In this document: positions 41,032 through 50,056 of the stretch, one piece after another | Numbering within the stretch: the stretch's first letter is position 1 | How the letters are laid out: every line of letters begins with the position of its first letter | NCBI GenBank assembly: GCA_016209595.1 | Contig: JACQVV010000299.1 | Location: forward strand, 1 to 56,193 | DNA length: 56,193 bases | Source: Planctomycetota bacterium | GTDB taxonomy: Bacteria; Planctomycetota; JACQVV01 | Direction of reading: 5' to 3' | Position numbers and translations under genes: made by a program | The notes under the pieces: model-generated | Databases searched by the model: none | What the model was told of the DNA's origin: nothing | The model's input: the letters and a program-made list of their open reading frames with translations, nothing else

Positions 41032-42894
41032 ATGCCCGAACCAGAGACCGCGACCGCCCCCGACTCCGCGGGCCGGCGGGCGACACTTCGCGAGTTCGTG
41101 GTGTGGTGCTGGCGGGAGAACCCGGTGCTCTTCCCTCTGGCGATTCTCGCCGCCCTCCTGGGGATGCTCATGGAAGGGGTCGGGATTGGCCTCTTCCTTC
41201 CTCTCTTTTCCAGGATCGACTCGGCCGGGTCGGACGATGCCACCGGCTTCGCGCGCGCCATGTCGGACCTCGCCGAGCGGGTGCCGTTCCTCTCCTCGCT
41301 CGAAGGGCTGCTCGCCGTCATCGTAGCTCTCTTCCTGGCGAAGGCGGCTCTCCTCCTCGCGTCCGGCTACGCGAACATCCGCCTCGCCGCGGACCTGCGG
41401 CGCCGCTGGTGTACGCGCCTTTACAACGCCTTCCTCGACGCCGACTACGCCTTCTTCGCGAAAGCCCGAGTGGGGGAGCTGTCGAGCTCCGTCGCGCTCC
41501 AGGTCGAGCAGCTCCTCGGAGGCGTGGCCCTCATGCTGATGCTGTTCTCGCTCGCGATCTCGCTCGCCGTCTACCTGGGCCTCGCGGTCGCGATCGAGCC
41601 CGGAATCACGGTCGCGACGCTCGGCCTGGGGGGACTCGCCTACTTCGCCTTCCATTCCATCGTCAAAAAGGGCCGCTCGCTCGGGGAGGCAAGGACGCGG
41701 GCGTACGACCGCGTCCTCTGCCTCCTCCTCGAGACCTTGACGGCGCTCCACGTCATCAAGGCGATGGGCCGGGAAGACGTCTTCAAGCGGAAAATCCAGA
41801 CGGAATCGGACGAGCTCCGCCGGATTCACGTCCGGGTCGGAGTCCACGATACCTTTCTCACCGTGGCGAACGAGCCCTTGATCGTCCTCCTCATCTGCAC
41901 CGCGATGTACGCGGGGACGAAGTGGCTCTCGCTCGATCTGGGGGTTTTTCTCCTGCTTCTCACGCTGCTCTACCGGAGCTATTCCCGGCTCGCGACGGGA
42001 CCCGCGCTGGCGCACAAGATCCTTCTCGCCCTTCCGGCGTTCGAGACCGTGCGAAGGACTTTCGAGGGGGCCTCGGTCCGGGCGGAGAAGCGCGGCGGAA
42101 GCCGGCGCATCGAGCGGTTCGAGTCGCTCGCTTTCGACTCGGTCTCGTTCGCCTACGACGGGCGCCCGGTGCTGGCCGATCTCTCGGCCTCGCTCCGGCG
42201 GGGTCAGCGCGTGGCGTTCGTGGGGAGCTCGGGCGTCGGCAAGTCGACCCTGCTCCGCATCCCCCTCGGGCTCCACCGAGACTACCAGGGCGAGATCCGC
42301 GTGAATGGCCACGTCCCCTTCCGCGAGATGGACCTGGCCGACTGGCGCCGCAGGATCGGCTACGTCAGCCAGGAGACGCAACTCTTCCACGGCACGGTCG
42401 CCGAGAACGTCTCCTTCTTCCAGGCGGCTCCCGAGACCGCCATACGGGAGGCGCTCGAATCATCGAGCGCCTGGGAGTTCGTCCAGGACCTCCCGGAGCG
42501 CGACCGGACCCTCGTGGGCGATCGCGGGATCCTCCTCTCGGGCGGCCAGAGACAGCGCCTCGCGCTTGCCCGGGCGCTCTTCGGCAAGCCGGAGATCCTC
42601 GTCCTCGACGAGGCCACGAGCGAGCTCGACTCTCTCTCCGAGGAGCGGATCCGACAGGCGATCGAGGCGCTCGGCCGCTCGCTCACCGTGGTCATGGTGG
42701 CCCATCGCCTGTCGGCAGTCCGCGACGCCGACCGGATCCACGTCCTGGAGGCGGGGCGCATCGTCGAGGAAGGACGGTTCGACGAGCTCCTCGCGGCGGG
42801 CGGCGCCTTCGGGCGGTTCGCCCGGAGCCAGGAGGTCTCACGAGGACCGGCGACTCAGCCTTCCCCGTCGGGTGGCGCCGGAGGCGCAGGGTGA
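41032..42894 (+). CDS. ABC transporter, fused permease and ATPase (glycan flippase-type)
   Basis: 620 residues. Residues about 20-345 form a six-helix exporter domain; about 370-600 form the ATPase with Walker A GSSGVGKST, Q-loop SQETQLFHGTVAENV, signature LSGGQRQ, Walker B ILVLDEATSELD and the switch His in VAHRLS. Half-transporters of this design in glycan loci (PglK/MsbA-like) flip lipid-linked oligosaccharides. No peptidase domain is present. Its stop overlaps the next gene (GTGA). The open frame upstream of 41032 is non-coding. Confidence 0.88.
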   Translation: MPEPETATAPDSAGRRATLREFVVWCWRENPVLFPLAILAALLGMLMEGVGIGLFLPLFSRIDSAGSDDATGFARAMSDLAERVPFLSSLEGLLAVIVALFLAKAALLLASGYANIRLAADLRRRWCTRLYNAFLDADYAFFAKARVGELSSSVALQVEQLLGGVALMLMLFSLAISLAVYLGLAVAIEPGITVATLGLGGLAYFAFHSIVKKGRSLGEARTRAYDRVLCLLLETLTALHVIKAMGREDVFKRKIQTESDELRRIHVRVGVHDTFLTVANEPLIVLLICTAMYAGTKWLSLDLGVFLLLLTLLYRSYSRLATGPALAHKILLALPAFETVRRTFEGASVRAEKRGGSRRIERFESLAFDSVSFAYDGRPVLADLSASLRRGQRVAFVGSSGVGKSTLLRIPLGLHRDYQGEIRVNGHVPFREMDLADWRRRIGYVSQETQLFHGTVAENVSFFQAAPETAIREALESSSAWEFVQDLPERDRTLVGDRGILLSGGQRQRLALARALFGKPEILVLDEATSELDSLSEERIRQAIEALGRSLTVVMVAHRLSAVRDADRIHVLEAGRIVEEGRFDELLAAGGAFGRFARSQEVSRGPATQPSPSGGAGGAG

Positions 42895-43664
42895 AGATCG
42901 TCGCGAGCGTGGAGGCCCGGATGGGGTCAAGCCGGCTGCCCGGCAAGGTGCTCGCCGAAGTGTGCGGCGCGCCCGCTCTCACCCGGCTCCTGGGCCGCCT
43001 GCGGCGCGCCCGCCTCGTCGATTCGATCGTGCTGGCCACCACGGACTCGCCGCGGGACGACGCGCTCGCGGACCGGGCCGCGCGCGAGGGCGTTCCGTGT
43101 TTTCGGGGGAGCGAGGAGGACGTCCTCGCGCGCGGCGCCGGGGCCCACCGCAGCCTGGGTTCGGATCTCGTGGTCGAGGTGACCGGCGACACGCCGCTCC
43201 TGGACCCCGAGGTAATCGACTGGGGGGTCGGGACGTTTCTCGCAAACGATTGCGACGTCGTCTCGAACGTGAGGAATCAGACCTTCCCCCAGGGAATCGA
43301 CATCCATGTCTTCCGCCTGGCCGCGCTGGAAGAGGTCGAGCGGACGGTTTCCGATCCCGCTGTGCGCGAGCACGTCTCTCTCTACTTCTACGAGCACCCG
43401 GAGCGGTATCGGGTCTTTCACCTCGTCGCTCCCGCCCGCTGGCGCGCCCCCGAGCTCCGCCTGCTCCTAGACTACCCGGAGGATCTCGCCTTCCTCCGCG
43501 AGCTGTACGCCCGGCTGGCGCCAGCACACGGGGACAGGTTCGGCCTCGACGAGATCCTCGCCCTGCTCCGGCGGGAACCCGGCCTCGCCTCGATCAACCG
43601 GGCCTGCGAGGAGAAGCCGGTCCGGCCAGCCGCCGCCCCGTTCCAGGGGCTGCCGCACGATTGA
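42891..43664 (+). CDS. SpsF-like cytidylyltransferase
   Basis: 257 residues from GTG. Nucleotidyltransferase start IVASVEARMGSSRLPGKVL, with the R-x3-S-x-R-L-P-x-K pattern of CMP-sugar synthetases, then VEVTGDTPLLDPEVID and LLLDYPEDLAFLREL near the end, typical of the SpsF branch. It should charge a nonulosonic-type acid (or related sugar) with CMP. It is one of two such genes in the locus; the second (47854) is frameshifted. Confidence 0.85.
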   Translation: MKIVASVEARMGSSRLPGKVLAEVCGAPALTRLLGRLRRARLVDSIVLATTDSPRDDALADRAAREGVPCFRGSEEDVLARGAGAHRSLGSDLVVEVTGDTPLLDPEVIDWGVGTFLANDCDVVSNVRNQTFPQGIDIHVFRLAALEEVERTVSDPAVREHVSLYFYEHPERYRVFHLVAPARWRAPELRLLLDYPEDLAFLRELYARLAPAHGDRFGLDEILALLRREPGLASINRACEEKPVRPAAAPFQGLPHD

Positions 43665-43667
43665 CAA

Positions 43668-43698
43668 GCCGGCGGGTTCCCCGTACCCCTCCGCCGGC
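43668..43698. terminator. bidirectional hairpin between convergent genes
   Basis: Perfect eight-base stem GCCGGCGG (43668-43675) / CCGCCGGC (43691-43698) with a 15-base loop, centred between the stops of the cytidylyltransferase (43664) and formyltransferase (43727). No T-run follows on either side. Confidence 0.45.
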
Positions 43699-43726
43699 AC
43701 ATCAAGGAGCACGAAGTCGCGACGGC

Positions 43727-44782
43727 TCAAAGGGGCTTCCATGCCTTCGCGGGTCCGAGCCCTGTCGCGCCGTAGCGGATTCGCTTGCGGGCGGCCTCGA
43801 GATCGCCGCACGGCGTTTCCAGGCGATCACCCTCCTGGATCCGCGCGAGGAGGCTCTCGCCCTTCTCGTCGAGAGCCTCTTCCACGAGAAGCTCCCCTCC
43901 GCACGCGGCCACCATGAGCCACCGTCCATTGTTCCGGTAGACGAGGCCGCTCTGGTAGGGGTGGAAGTAGCCGTCGTTTCGTTGAACCGACACGGTCCGG
44001 ATCCTCACGCGCTGTTCGTTCCAGCGCGTGCTCGCTCCCGCGTAGGGCCGGTCAAAAGCACAGATGAAGCGCTCGATCTCGTCGGCCGGCCAGCTCCAGT
44101 CGATCCAGCCGTGAAGATCCGTGCTCAGCCTGGGGTTGTACGTCGAGAGGTACTCGCACTGCACACGAGCCGTGAGCTTGGTCTCGCCCGAGCTGATTCG
44201 ATCGACGAAACGTTCAAGGAAGAGGAGATTCTTCGAGAGGTAGAACTCCTGGTAGTCCTCGGGAACGCGGCAAGTGCCCGGGTAGAGGAACTCCTCGTGG
44301 TCGAGGATGGGGCCTGTGTCCACTCCCTCGTCGATTCCGTGGATGACGCAGTAGCCGAGGCGGTTACCCCGGAGAATCTGCCAAGAGAACCCGCCCCCTC
44401 CCCTATCGCGGGGAAGACGGGTACCGTGCACGTTGACGAGCCGCCCCCGGAAAAGCCCCTGGATCGATTCTCTCTTGAAGATCCAGGCGGCGCCCAGCGA
44501 GATCGCCAGTCCGTCCTCCATGGACCCGACCAGCTCCCGGACCGCAAGGAGGGAGCCCGGATCGTGGATGTTGCGGGTCTCGTGGTGGCGCACTCCCTTA
44601 TCCGAGAGGAACACCGCGAGACTTTGCTCCCCGCGCACCTTCTCGGGCGCATGCCTGGGAGAGATCGCGGCCACAACCTCGAGCCCTCGCTTTTTCCCGT
44701 GGTCGACAAGGTGAGCAAGCGTGCGGCCGCTACCCAGTAGGACGAGCTTTCGAATCTGGGGAAGTACCAGCTCGAAGACCAT
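43727..44782 (-). CDS. formyltransferase (methionyl-tRNA/UDP-sugar formyltransferase-like)
   Basis: 351 residues. The N-terminal domain shows ISLGAAWIFKRESIQGLFRGRLVNVHGTRLPRD-like order (catalytic Asn/His region VNVHGTRLP), HGIDEGVDTGPI (conserved Asp) and a C-terminal OB-like part with ICAFDRPYAGASTRW and VRIRTV, as in ArnA/Fmt. It would place a formyl group from formyl-tetrahydrofolate on a sugar amine. The start at 44782 is decided by GGAGGA just upstream; the frame remains open to 44893. It lies divergent to the first NeuB-like gene. Confidence 0.82.
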   Translation of the reverse strand: MVFELVLPQIRKLVLLGSGRTLAHLVDHGKKRGLEVVAAISPRHAPEKVRGEQSLAVFLSDKGVRHHETRNIHDPGSLLAVRELVGSMEDGLAISLGAAWIFKRESIQGLFRGRLVNVHGTRLPRDRGGGGFSWQILRGNRLGYCVIHGIDEGVDTGPILDHEEFLYPGTCRVPEDYQEFYLSKNLLFLERFVDRISSGETKLTARVQCEYLSTYNPRLSTDLHGWIDWSWPADEIERFICAFDRPYAGASTRWNEQRVRIRTVSVQRNDGYFHPYQSGLVYRNNGRWLMVAACGGELLVEEALDEKGESLLARIQEGDRLETPCGDLEAARKRIRYGATGLGPAKAWKPL

Positions 44783-44897
44783 CGGCTCCTCCACATCCGC
44801 GCGAACGGCGAGCATAGACACGGTCCCGGCGTGGGGCAAGGCCGGCGAGAATGGCCACGCGGCGGCCCCCCGTGCGACAGACGCCCGCCGCACGCTC

Positions 44898-44927
44898 TTG
44901 CACGGCCCCGCCCCGCGCGCTTATCGT
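44898..44927 (+). promoter_or_regulatory. weak candidate promoter of the first neuB-like gene
   Basis: TTGCAC (44898-44903), 18 bases, TATCGT (44922-44927), in the 205-base divergent gap after the formyltransferase start. Confidence 0.25.
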
Positions 44928-44987
44928 ACAGAATCCACGGAAAATCCGGCTAGGCTTCTCTTGCTGCGGCCGCCCCTGGAGGACGAT

Positions 44988-46022
44988 TTGGAGACGACGG
45001 TTCGAGTCGCTCACAGGAGAATCGGGCCCGGCCAGCCCGTTTTCGTTGTTGCGGAGATCGGAGCCACCCATGGCGGAAGACTCGATGTCGCGCTCGCCCT
45101 GGTGGAGTCGGCGGCGCGCTGCGGCGTGGACGCCGTGAAGCTCCAGACGATCGCGGTCGACGAGAGCTACGTTCCGGGGGAACCCTCCTACGAGATCTTC
45201 AAGAACCTTTGGTTCGAGAGGACGGACCTGGCGATCCTCAGGAAGTCTTGCGAGGAGCGCGGCCTCGTCCTCTTCTCGACTCCCGGGGACTTTGCGAGCC
45301 TCGACCTCCTCGTGGAACTCGGCGTCCCGCTCCTCAAGATCTCGTCCGGGCTCCTCACCAACCTCCCCCTCGTGAGGCGGGCCGCCGGGACGGGAATCCC
45401 CCTGGTCGTCTCGACCGGGATGAGCCACCTCGACGAGGTCGAGCACGCCGTCCGGGCGGCAGAGGAAGCCGGGTGCCGCGAACTCCTCCTCATGCACTGC
45501 GTGTCGCTCTATCCCGCACCGGCACGGTCGCTCAACCTCTCGGTCCTCCCGTTCCTGGCCCGGGACTTCGCCTGTCCTGTCGGCTACTCGGACCACCACG
45601 ACGGATTCGCCGCGTGCCTGGCCGCCACCGCGCTCGGCGCGAGGGCGATCGAGAAGCACTTCACCCTCGACAGGAACCAGGAGGGGCCGGACCATGCCTT
45701 CTCCTCCGATCCCGAGGAGATGAGCCATCTCGTCCTGGGCGTCCGGGAGGTCGAGACGATGCTGGGAAACCCACGGAAGGCGCCCGCCCCTGAAGAAGTG
45801 CCGGCGCGGGACCGCTACCGGCGATGCCTCGTCGCCAAGCGCGCGATCACCCGAGGAGAGGTCCTTTCCGGCGAATCGATCGGCCTGAAGCGTCCTCGCG
45901 CGGGCAAGCGGGGACTCTCGCCCGATCTGTACGACCGTGTCCTCGGCCGGCAAGCCGCGAGCGACATCCCGGCCGACGAGAGCCTGACCTGGGACATGAT
46001 CGCGGACGGGGAAAGGTCATGA
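44988..46022 (+). CDS. NeuB-family nonulosonic acid synthase (first copy)
   Basis: 344 residues from TTG 44988, which has GGAGG six bases upstream; no better start exists near the conserved beginning PVFVVAEIGATHGG. The TIM barrel shows DAVKLQT, LFSTPGDF, LLKISSGLLTN, STGMSH, and GARAIEKHFTLDRN-x-G-PDHAFS, all NeuB marks. The C-terminal antifreeze-like (SAF) domain is present (RRCLVAKRAITRGEVLS). It condenses phosphoenolpyruvate with an N-acyl hexosamine-type sugar to give a nonulosonic acid. Stop overlaps the PIG-L gene. Confidence 0.87.
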   Translation: METTVRVAHRRIGPGQPVFVVAEIGATHGGRLDVALALVESAARCGVDAVKLQTIAVDESYVPGEPSYEIFKNLWFERTDLAILRKSCEERGLVLFSTPGDFASLDLLVELGVPLLKISSGLLTNLPLVRRAAGTGIPLVVSTGMSHLDEVEHAVRAAEEAGCRELLLMHCVSLYPAPARSLNLSVLPFLARDFACPVGYSDHHDGFAACLAATALGARAIEKHFTLDRNQEGPDHAFSSDPEEMSHLVLGVREVETMLGNPRKAPAPEEVPARDRYRRCLVAKRAITRGEVLSGESIGLKRPRAGKRGLSPDLYDRVLGRQAASDIPADESLTWDMIADGERS

Positions 46023-46732
46023 GAGGGACGGTCGTGCGCGTCCTGGTCGTGGCCGCCCACCCCGACGACAAGGTCCTGGGTTGCGGGGGAACCGTGGCCC
46101 GCTGGGCCGAGGAGGGACGCGAGATCCGCGTCTGGCTCCTCGGAGAGGGAGTCACGAGCCGATACGAGACGCGCCAGGCCGGAGCCGAGGGAGGCGCGCG
46201 CTACCTCGCCCAGGTACGGGAGCAGGCGGATCGAGCGGCCTCGATCCTTGGCGCGGCCGGATGCCGGGTCGTGGGCCTTCCCGACAATCGGATCGACTCC
46301 GTGGATCTTCTCGAGGTCGTGAAGGAGGTCGAGCGCGCGAAGCGGGAGTTCGATCCGGACGTCGTCCTGACGCACCACCCCGGGGACCTGAACGTGGATC
46401 ACCGCATCTGCCATCAGGCCGTGGCGACCGCCTTCCGGCCCCTGCCCGGCGAGAGGTGGAGCTCGATCCTTTCTTTCGAGGTGAGTTCGAGCACCGAATG
46501 GCAGCTGCCCGGAGGGGGAGTTCCCTTCGTCCCGAACGCGTACGTCGAGCTCGCGGAGCGGCACATGGAGAAGAAGCTCGCCGCCATGGCCGCCTACGCG
46601 GGGGAGATCCGCGAATGGCCGCACGCTCGTTCGCTCGAGGCCCTGCGGGCGCTGGCGAGATCCCGCGGGAGCCAGGTCGGCTGCGGGCTCGCGGAGGCAT
46701 TTGCAGTGGCGCGAAACATCGTGCGGTTGTAG
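46019..46732 (+). CDS. PIG-L (LmbE-like) family deacetylase
   Basis: 237 residues. The family start reads VLVVAAHPDDKVLGCGGT: the zinc-binding AHPDD is kept, but the next residue, nearly always Glu, is Lys. The second metal motif is NVDHRICHQA (H-x3-H type). It should remove an N-acetyl group from a sugar, freeing an amine for formylation or another acyl group. In nonulosonate loci it commonly sits next to neuB, as here with a four-base overlap. Confidence 0.83.
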   Translation: MRGTVVRVLVVAAHPDDKVLGCGGTVARWAEEGREIRVWLLGEGVTSRYETRQAGAEGGARYLAQVREQADRAASILGAAGCRVVGLPDNRIDSVDLLEVVKEVERAKREFDPDVVLTHHPGDLNVDHRICHQAVATAFRPLPGERWSSILSFEVSSSTEWQLPGGGVPFVPNAYVELAERHMEKKLAAMAAYAGEIREWPHARSLEALRALARSRGSQVGCGLAEAFAVARNIVRL

Positions 46733-46746
46733 GGCCCAGTGAAACC

Positions 46747-46780
46747 GAGAAGGGCGCGCCCGGAAGACCGGGACCTTCTC
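46747..46780 (+). promoter_or_regulatory. stable hairpin in the spacer before the second neuB-like gene
   Basis: GAGAAGG (46747-46753) pairs with CCTTCTC (46774-46780), and inside CCCGG pairs with CCGGG around an AAGA loop. It could terminate or attenuate transcription between the PIG-L and second synthase genes, or protect an RNA end. Confidence 0.35.
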
Positions 46781-46870
46781 TCCCGGTGGAGACAGTAAGA
46801 ACGGGCTCATCGGGCGGAAGGTCGTCCTGTTCCGGCTCACCGGCGGGAGCAGAAAAGGGAGCGAGGGGGA

Positions 46871-47857
46871 ATGACGCGAATCGTCGCCGAGGTCGCGCAA
46901 GGGTACGAGGGAAAGCCGGACTATTGCGCCCTCTACGTCCGGGCGGCGGCCCGCTCAGGAGCCGATGCGGTGAAGTTCCAGGTGGTCTATGCCGACGACG
47001 TGGCCGAGCCGGGGTACAGATACTACGACTCCTACAAAACCCTCGAGATGGATCTCGGCGTCTGGCGGGAGATCCGGGTCCTCTGCGACAAGGAGAGGAT
47101 CCATCTCTTCCTGGACGTCTCCGGGGAGAGGGCCATGCACGTGGCTCGCGAGGTCCGCCCCGATGCGATCAAGTTCCACGCTTCGAATTTTTTCAACCGG
47201 CGTTTGCTGCGCGAGGGGTTCGCCGTCGCGGAACTCGTCTTCGTGTCCGTGGGCGGGATCGAAGACTCCGAGATCGAGGAACTGGTGCGCGAGGTCGAGT
47301 CCTGGCAGGCGCCCGGGCAGCTCGCTCTCCTTTGCGGCTTTCAGGCCGAACCGACTCCGGTCGAGAGCAGCCGCGTCTCTCGCCTGACCGCTCTCCGCGC
47401 GCGCTTTCCCGGGATCCAGGTCGGCTACATGGACCACGCCCCCGGTGATTCCGAGGATCGCGTCCACGTTTCCTTGCTCGCGATGGCGCTGGGGGCCGAC
47501 TGGATCGAGAAACACCTCACCCTGAGCCGGTTCCTCGAGATCGAGGACTGGGTTTCCGCGCTCGAACCCGACGAGTTTGCCCGCTACGTGGCAACGCTCC
47601 GTCGCATGGAGGCCGCCCTGGTGGATCCAGGCCTCGGGGAGGAGGAGCGGAGCTACCGGGACAGGAACGTGAAGAAGCTCCTCGCGGCGCGCGATCTGGC
47701 CGTCGGGCACCCGATCGCGCTGGGTGACCTCGCCTTCCGCCGAACGCCACGCATCCCGGCATTCGCCGGATTCCACGACCCTGCGCGGATCGTCGGCCGC
47801 TCCCTCCGGCGTTCGCTCGCACCCGGGGACCCCGTCCTGGAGGACGACCTCGCGTGA
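46871..47857 (+). CDS. NeuB-family synthase, divergent second copy
   Basis: 328 residues. The barrel pattern is NeuB-like (IVAEVAQGYEGKPDYC, DAVKFQVVYADD, WIEKHLTLSRF) but many NeuB signatures differ: AEIGxNHxG has become AEVAQGYEG, and the substrate loop after the EKH motif lacks the usual D-x-G-PDH sequence, reading LEIEDWVSALEPDE instead. A SAF-like C-terminus is present (LLAARDLAVGHPIALGD). It probably uses a different acceptor sugar from the first copy. GAGGGGGA precedes the ATG. Overlaps the second cytidylyltransferase gene by four bases. Confidence 0.8.
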   Translation: MTRIVAEVAQGYEGKPDYCALYVRAAARSGADAVKFQVVYADDVAEPGYRYYDSYKTLEMDLGVWREIRVLCDKERIHLFLDVSGERAMHVAREVRPDAIKFHASNFFNRRLLREGFAVAELVFVSVGGIEDSEIEELVREVESWQAPGQLALLCGFQAEPTPVESSRVSRLTALRARFPGIQVGYMDHAPGDSEDRVHVSLLAMALGADWIEKHLTLSRFLEIEDWVSALEPDEFARYVATLRRMEAALVDPGLGEEERSYRDRNVKKLLAARDLAVGHPIALGDLAFRRTPRIPAFAGFHDPARIVGRSLRRSLAPGDPVLEDDLA

Positions 47858-48619
47858 GAAGGCTCGTCGCCGCGCTCGCCTGCCGCGTTCAGGGAGAACG
47901 GCTGTACGGCAAGCCTGTCCAGCAGCTCACCAAGGGGAAGACGATCCTGGGTCAGATTCTCGACTCGGTCGAGAAGCTCCCCGCCATCGTGACGGCGGTC
48001 CTCGGGATCGCGGAGGGGATCGAGAACCAGGTCTTCGTCCGGATCGCCAGGGATCGGGGGATCTCCTACGTCTTCGGGGACGAGGTGGACGTCCTCTCCC
48101 GCCTCATCCTGTGCGCTCGCGTCGCGAACGCGACCGACGTCTTCCCGGGTGACGACCGAGTGCCCCTTCATGTACTGGGAGGCCGTCGAGGGCGCCTGGA
48201 ACAGCCACGTCGAGAAGAGGAACGACGTGACAACGATCGACGGTCTGCCCGAGGGCACTCACTTCGAGATCTACACGCTGGAGTCGCTCGTCCGCTCCCA
48301 CGAGAAGGGCGACGCCTACCACCGGAGCGAGGGGTGCTCGCGCTACGTCCGCCAGCACCGATCCGAATTCCAGGTCGAGGTGCTTCTGCCCCGTCCGGAC
48401 TGCCTGCGACCCGACCTGAGGCTCACGGTCGATTACCCCGAAGACCTGGTCGTCTGCCAGCGGCTCTACGAGGTTTTTCGCGATCGCGCGCCGCTCGTGC
48501 CCCTCGACGAGATCGTCCGGTTCCTCGACTCGCGACCCGACTTGAAGGGACTCGTCGCTCCCTACGTCGATCCCAAGCCCCTGTGGCTCGACGCTCCGCT
48601 GGGAGGGGGTCCGTTGTGA
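47854..48619 (+). pseudogene. second SpsF-like cytidylyltransferase, one frameshift
   Basis: The first frame gives LVAALACRVQGERLYGKPVQ (R-x-x-x-x-R-L-x-x-K pattern) to NATDVF at about 48145. The protein then continues in the next frame as RVTTECPFMYWEAVEGAWNSH, DGLPEGTHFEIYTLESLVR and LTVDYPEDLVVCQRLYEV to 48619. One extra C in the CCCGGG run near 48147 would explain it. All motifs are otherwise intact, so it is either newly broken or a sequencing slip. It pairs with the second NeuB-like enzyme. Confidence 0.8.
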
Positions 48620-48638
48620 CGCCGCGTTGCGACGGCCG

Positions 48639-49970
48639 TCAGTCGTTGCGGGGACGGAACACCGGCCGGAGGAGGTAACCCCGAGGGCACGGCCCGCTGG
48701 AGGCTCGGATCGCCGCAGCGAGCTTCGCGAGCGCGTTCCTCACGGCCTTCTTCGTGGCCTCGAGCTCGCGCTCCCCGTGGGCCAGCGAAACGCAGTAGTA
48801 CGGAGCGAGCAGTCCCTCGTCCACGAGGAACTCCTGAAGGACCGTCGCGGTCCGGGGGCAGGGGTTCCCTCGATCGTCCACGCACTTCAGTGCGAGGTTC
48901 GACGGATGGCAGCGCAGCCGTACACGGTGTTCGAGTCCCTCGAATCGGATCGCCTCCTGCAGGATCTCCTGGAGCTCCCTTCCGGCCCGCCAGATCCTCT
49001 CGATCGCGCCCTCCTTCTCGAGGACCCGGATGGTCGCGATCGCTGCTGCGATCCCGACCGGCTCCCCGCCGAAGGTCGACGAGAGGAGAAAGACCTTGTC
49101 CCTCTCCTTCTGACGGATCCCTCCGAGCTCGAGGATGTCGCGCTTGCCGGCGAGGAAGGAGAAGGAGAAGCCGTTCGCGACCGCCTTGCCGAACGTGGAG
49201 AGGTCCGGGGTCACCCCGAACAGGTGCTGTGCGCCGCGCAGGTGCCACCGGAAGCCCGTCACGATCTCGTCGAAGACGAGCAGCGCGCCCTCTCGATCGC
49301 AGATCCGACGCAACCCATCGAGGAAACCCGCCGCCGGGAGATCGGTCGCCACCCCGACCGGTTCCAGGAAAACGGCGGCGATCTCTTCCGGGAACCGGGC
49401 GAATGCCTCCTCCACCGAAGCGAGATCGTTGTAGCCGAAGCTCACGTTTCGAGCTCGCTCCTCCCGCGGCACTCCCCCGGGCATCGCCGTCATCCCGATG
49501 AACCAGTCGTGCTGGCTGAAGAACGGGTGGTCCCGGCAGACGGCGATCCGCTCCCGGCCGGTCCACGCCCGTGCCAGACGCACCGCCGCGCTCGTGGCGT
49601 CCGACCCGTTCTTGCCAAACTTCACCATCTCGGCGGAGGGGATGAGGCGGGTGAGCGTCTCCGCGAGTTCCAGCTCCTTCTCCCACGGACGGGAGAAGTT
49701 CGATCCGAGGGCGACGGCTTCGCCGACCGCTTCGACCACCTCCGGGTGAGCGTGTCCCAGGATCACGGAGTTGATCCCCATCGCCCAGTCCAGGAACCGG
49801 TTCCCGAGCGTGTCCCAGACGTAGGCCCCCTCGCAGCGAGCGAGGTGCGGCGGAGCGTTGTAGGGGTAGGCATCGTCCCCCTTGCTGTAGGTGTGGGCCC
49901 CGCCTGGTATGAGGCGATGGGCTCGGGCGCGGAGCTCTTCGTACGTCGACAGCCGGTCCTCGACCTTCAC
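48639..49970 (-). CDS. class III aminotransferase, glutamate-1-semialdehyde aminomutase-like
   Basis: 443 residues from GTG 49970. Marks: LIPGGAHTYSKGDDAYPYN, LDWAMGINSVILGHAHP, KFGKNGSDATSAAVRLARA, LLVFDEIVTGFR (PLP Asp) and the PLP lysine in TFGKAVANG. True hemL enzymes share these, but this gene lies in the nonulosonate locus, where HemL-like enzymes aminate sugar or C8/C9 keto intermediates. The frame extends to 50189 without a plausible start. Opposite in direction to the neighbouring cytidylyltransferase. Confidence 0.83.
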   Translation of the reverse strand: MKVEDRLSTYEELRARAHRLIPGGAHTYSKGDDAYPYNAPPHLARCEGAYVWDTLGNRFLDWAMGINSVILGHAHPEVVEAVGEAVALGSNFSRPWEKELELAETLTRLIPSAEMVKFGKNGSDATSAAVRLARAWTGRERIAVCRDHPFFSQHDWFIGMTAMPGGVPREERARNVSFGYNDLASVEEAFARFPEEIAAVFLEPVGVATDLPAAGFLDGLRRICDREGALLVFDEIVTGFRWHLRGAQHLFGVTPDLSTFGKAVANGFSFSFLAGKRDILELGGIRQKERDKVFLLSSTFGGEPVGIAAAIATIRVLEKEGAIERIWRAGRELQEILQEAIRFEGLEHRVRLRCHPSNLALKCVDDRGNPCPRTATVLQEFLVDEGLLAPYYCVSLAHGERELEATKKAVRNALAKLAAAIRASSGPCPRGYLLRPVFRPRND

Positions 49971-50056
49971 GACATGGCCTCGCTGGCAAACGCATGGCAG
50001 TATGGCGCCTCCGCCCTTCTCCTCCCTTCCGCTCCCCTGGGGGTCCAAGACGACCG

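Noticed and set aside
48639..49970. Glutamate-1-semialdehyde aminomutase (hemL) for heme synthesis
   Set aside because: No heme genes nearby; the context is nonulosonate sugar synthesis, where HemL-like aminotransferases are frequent. Not excluded by sequence alone.
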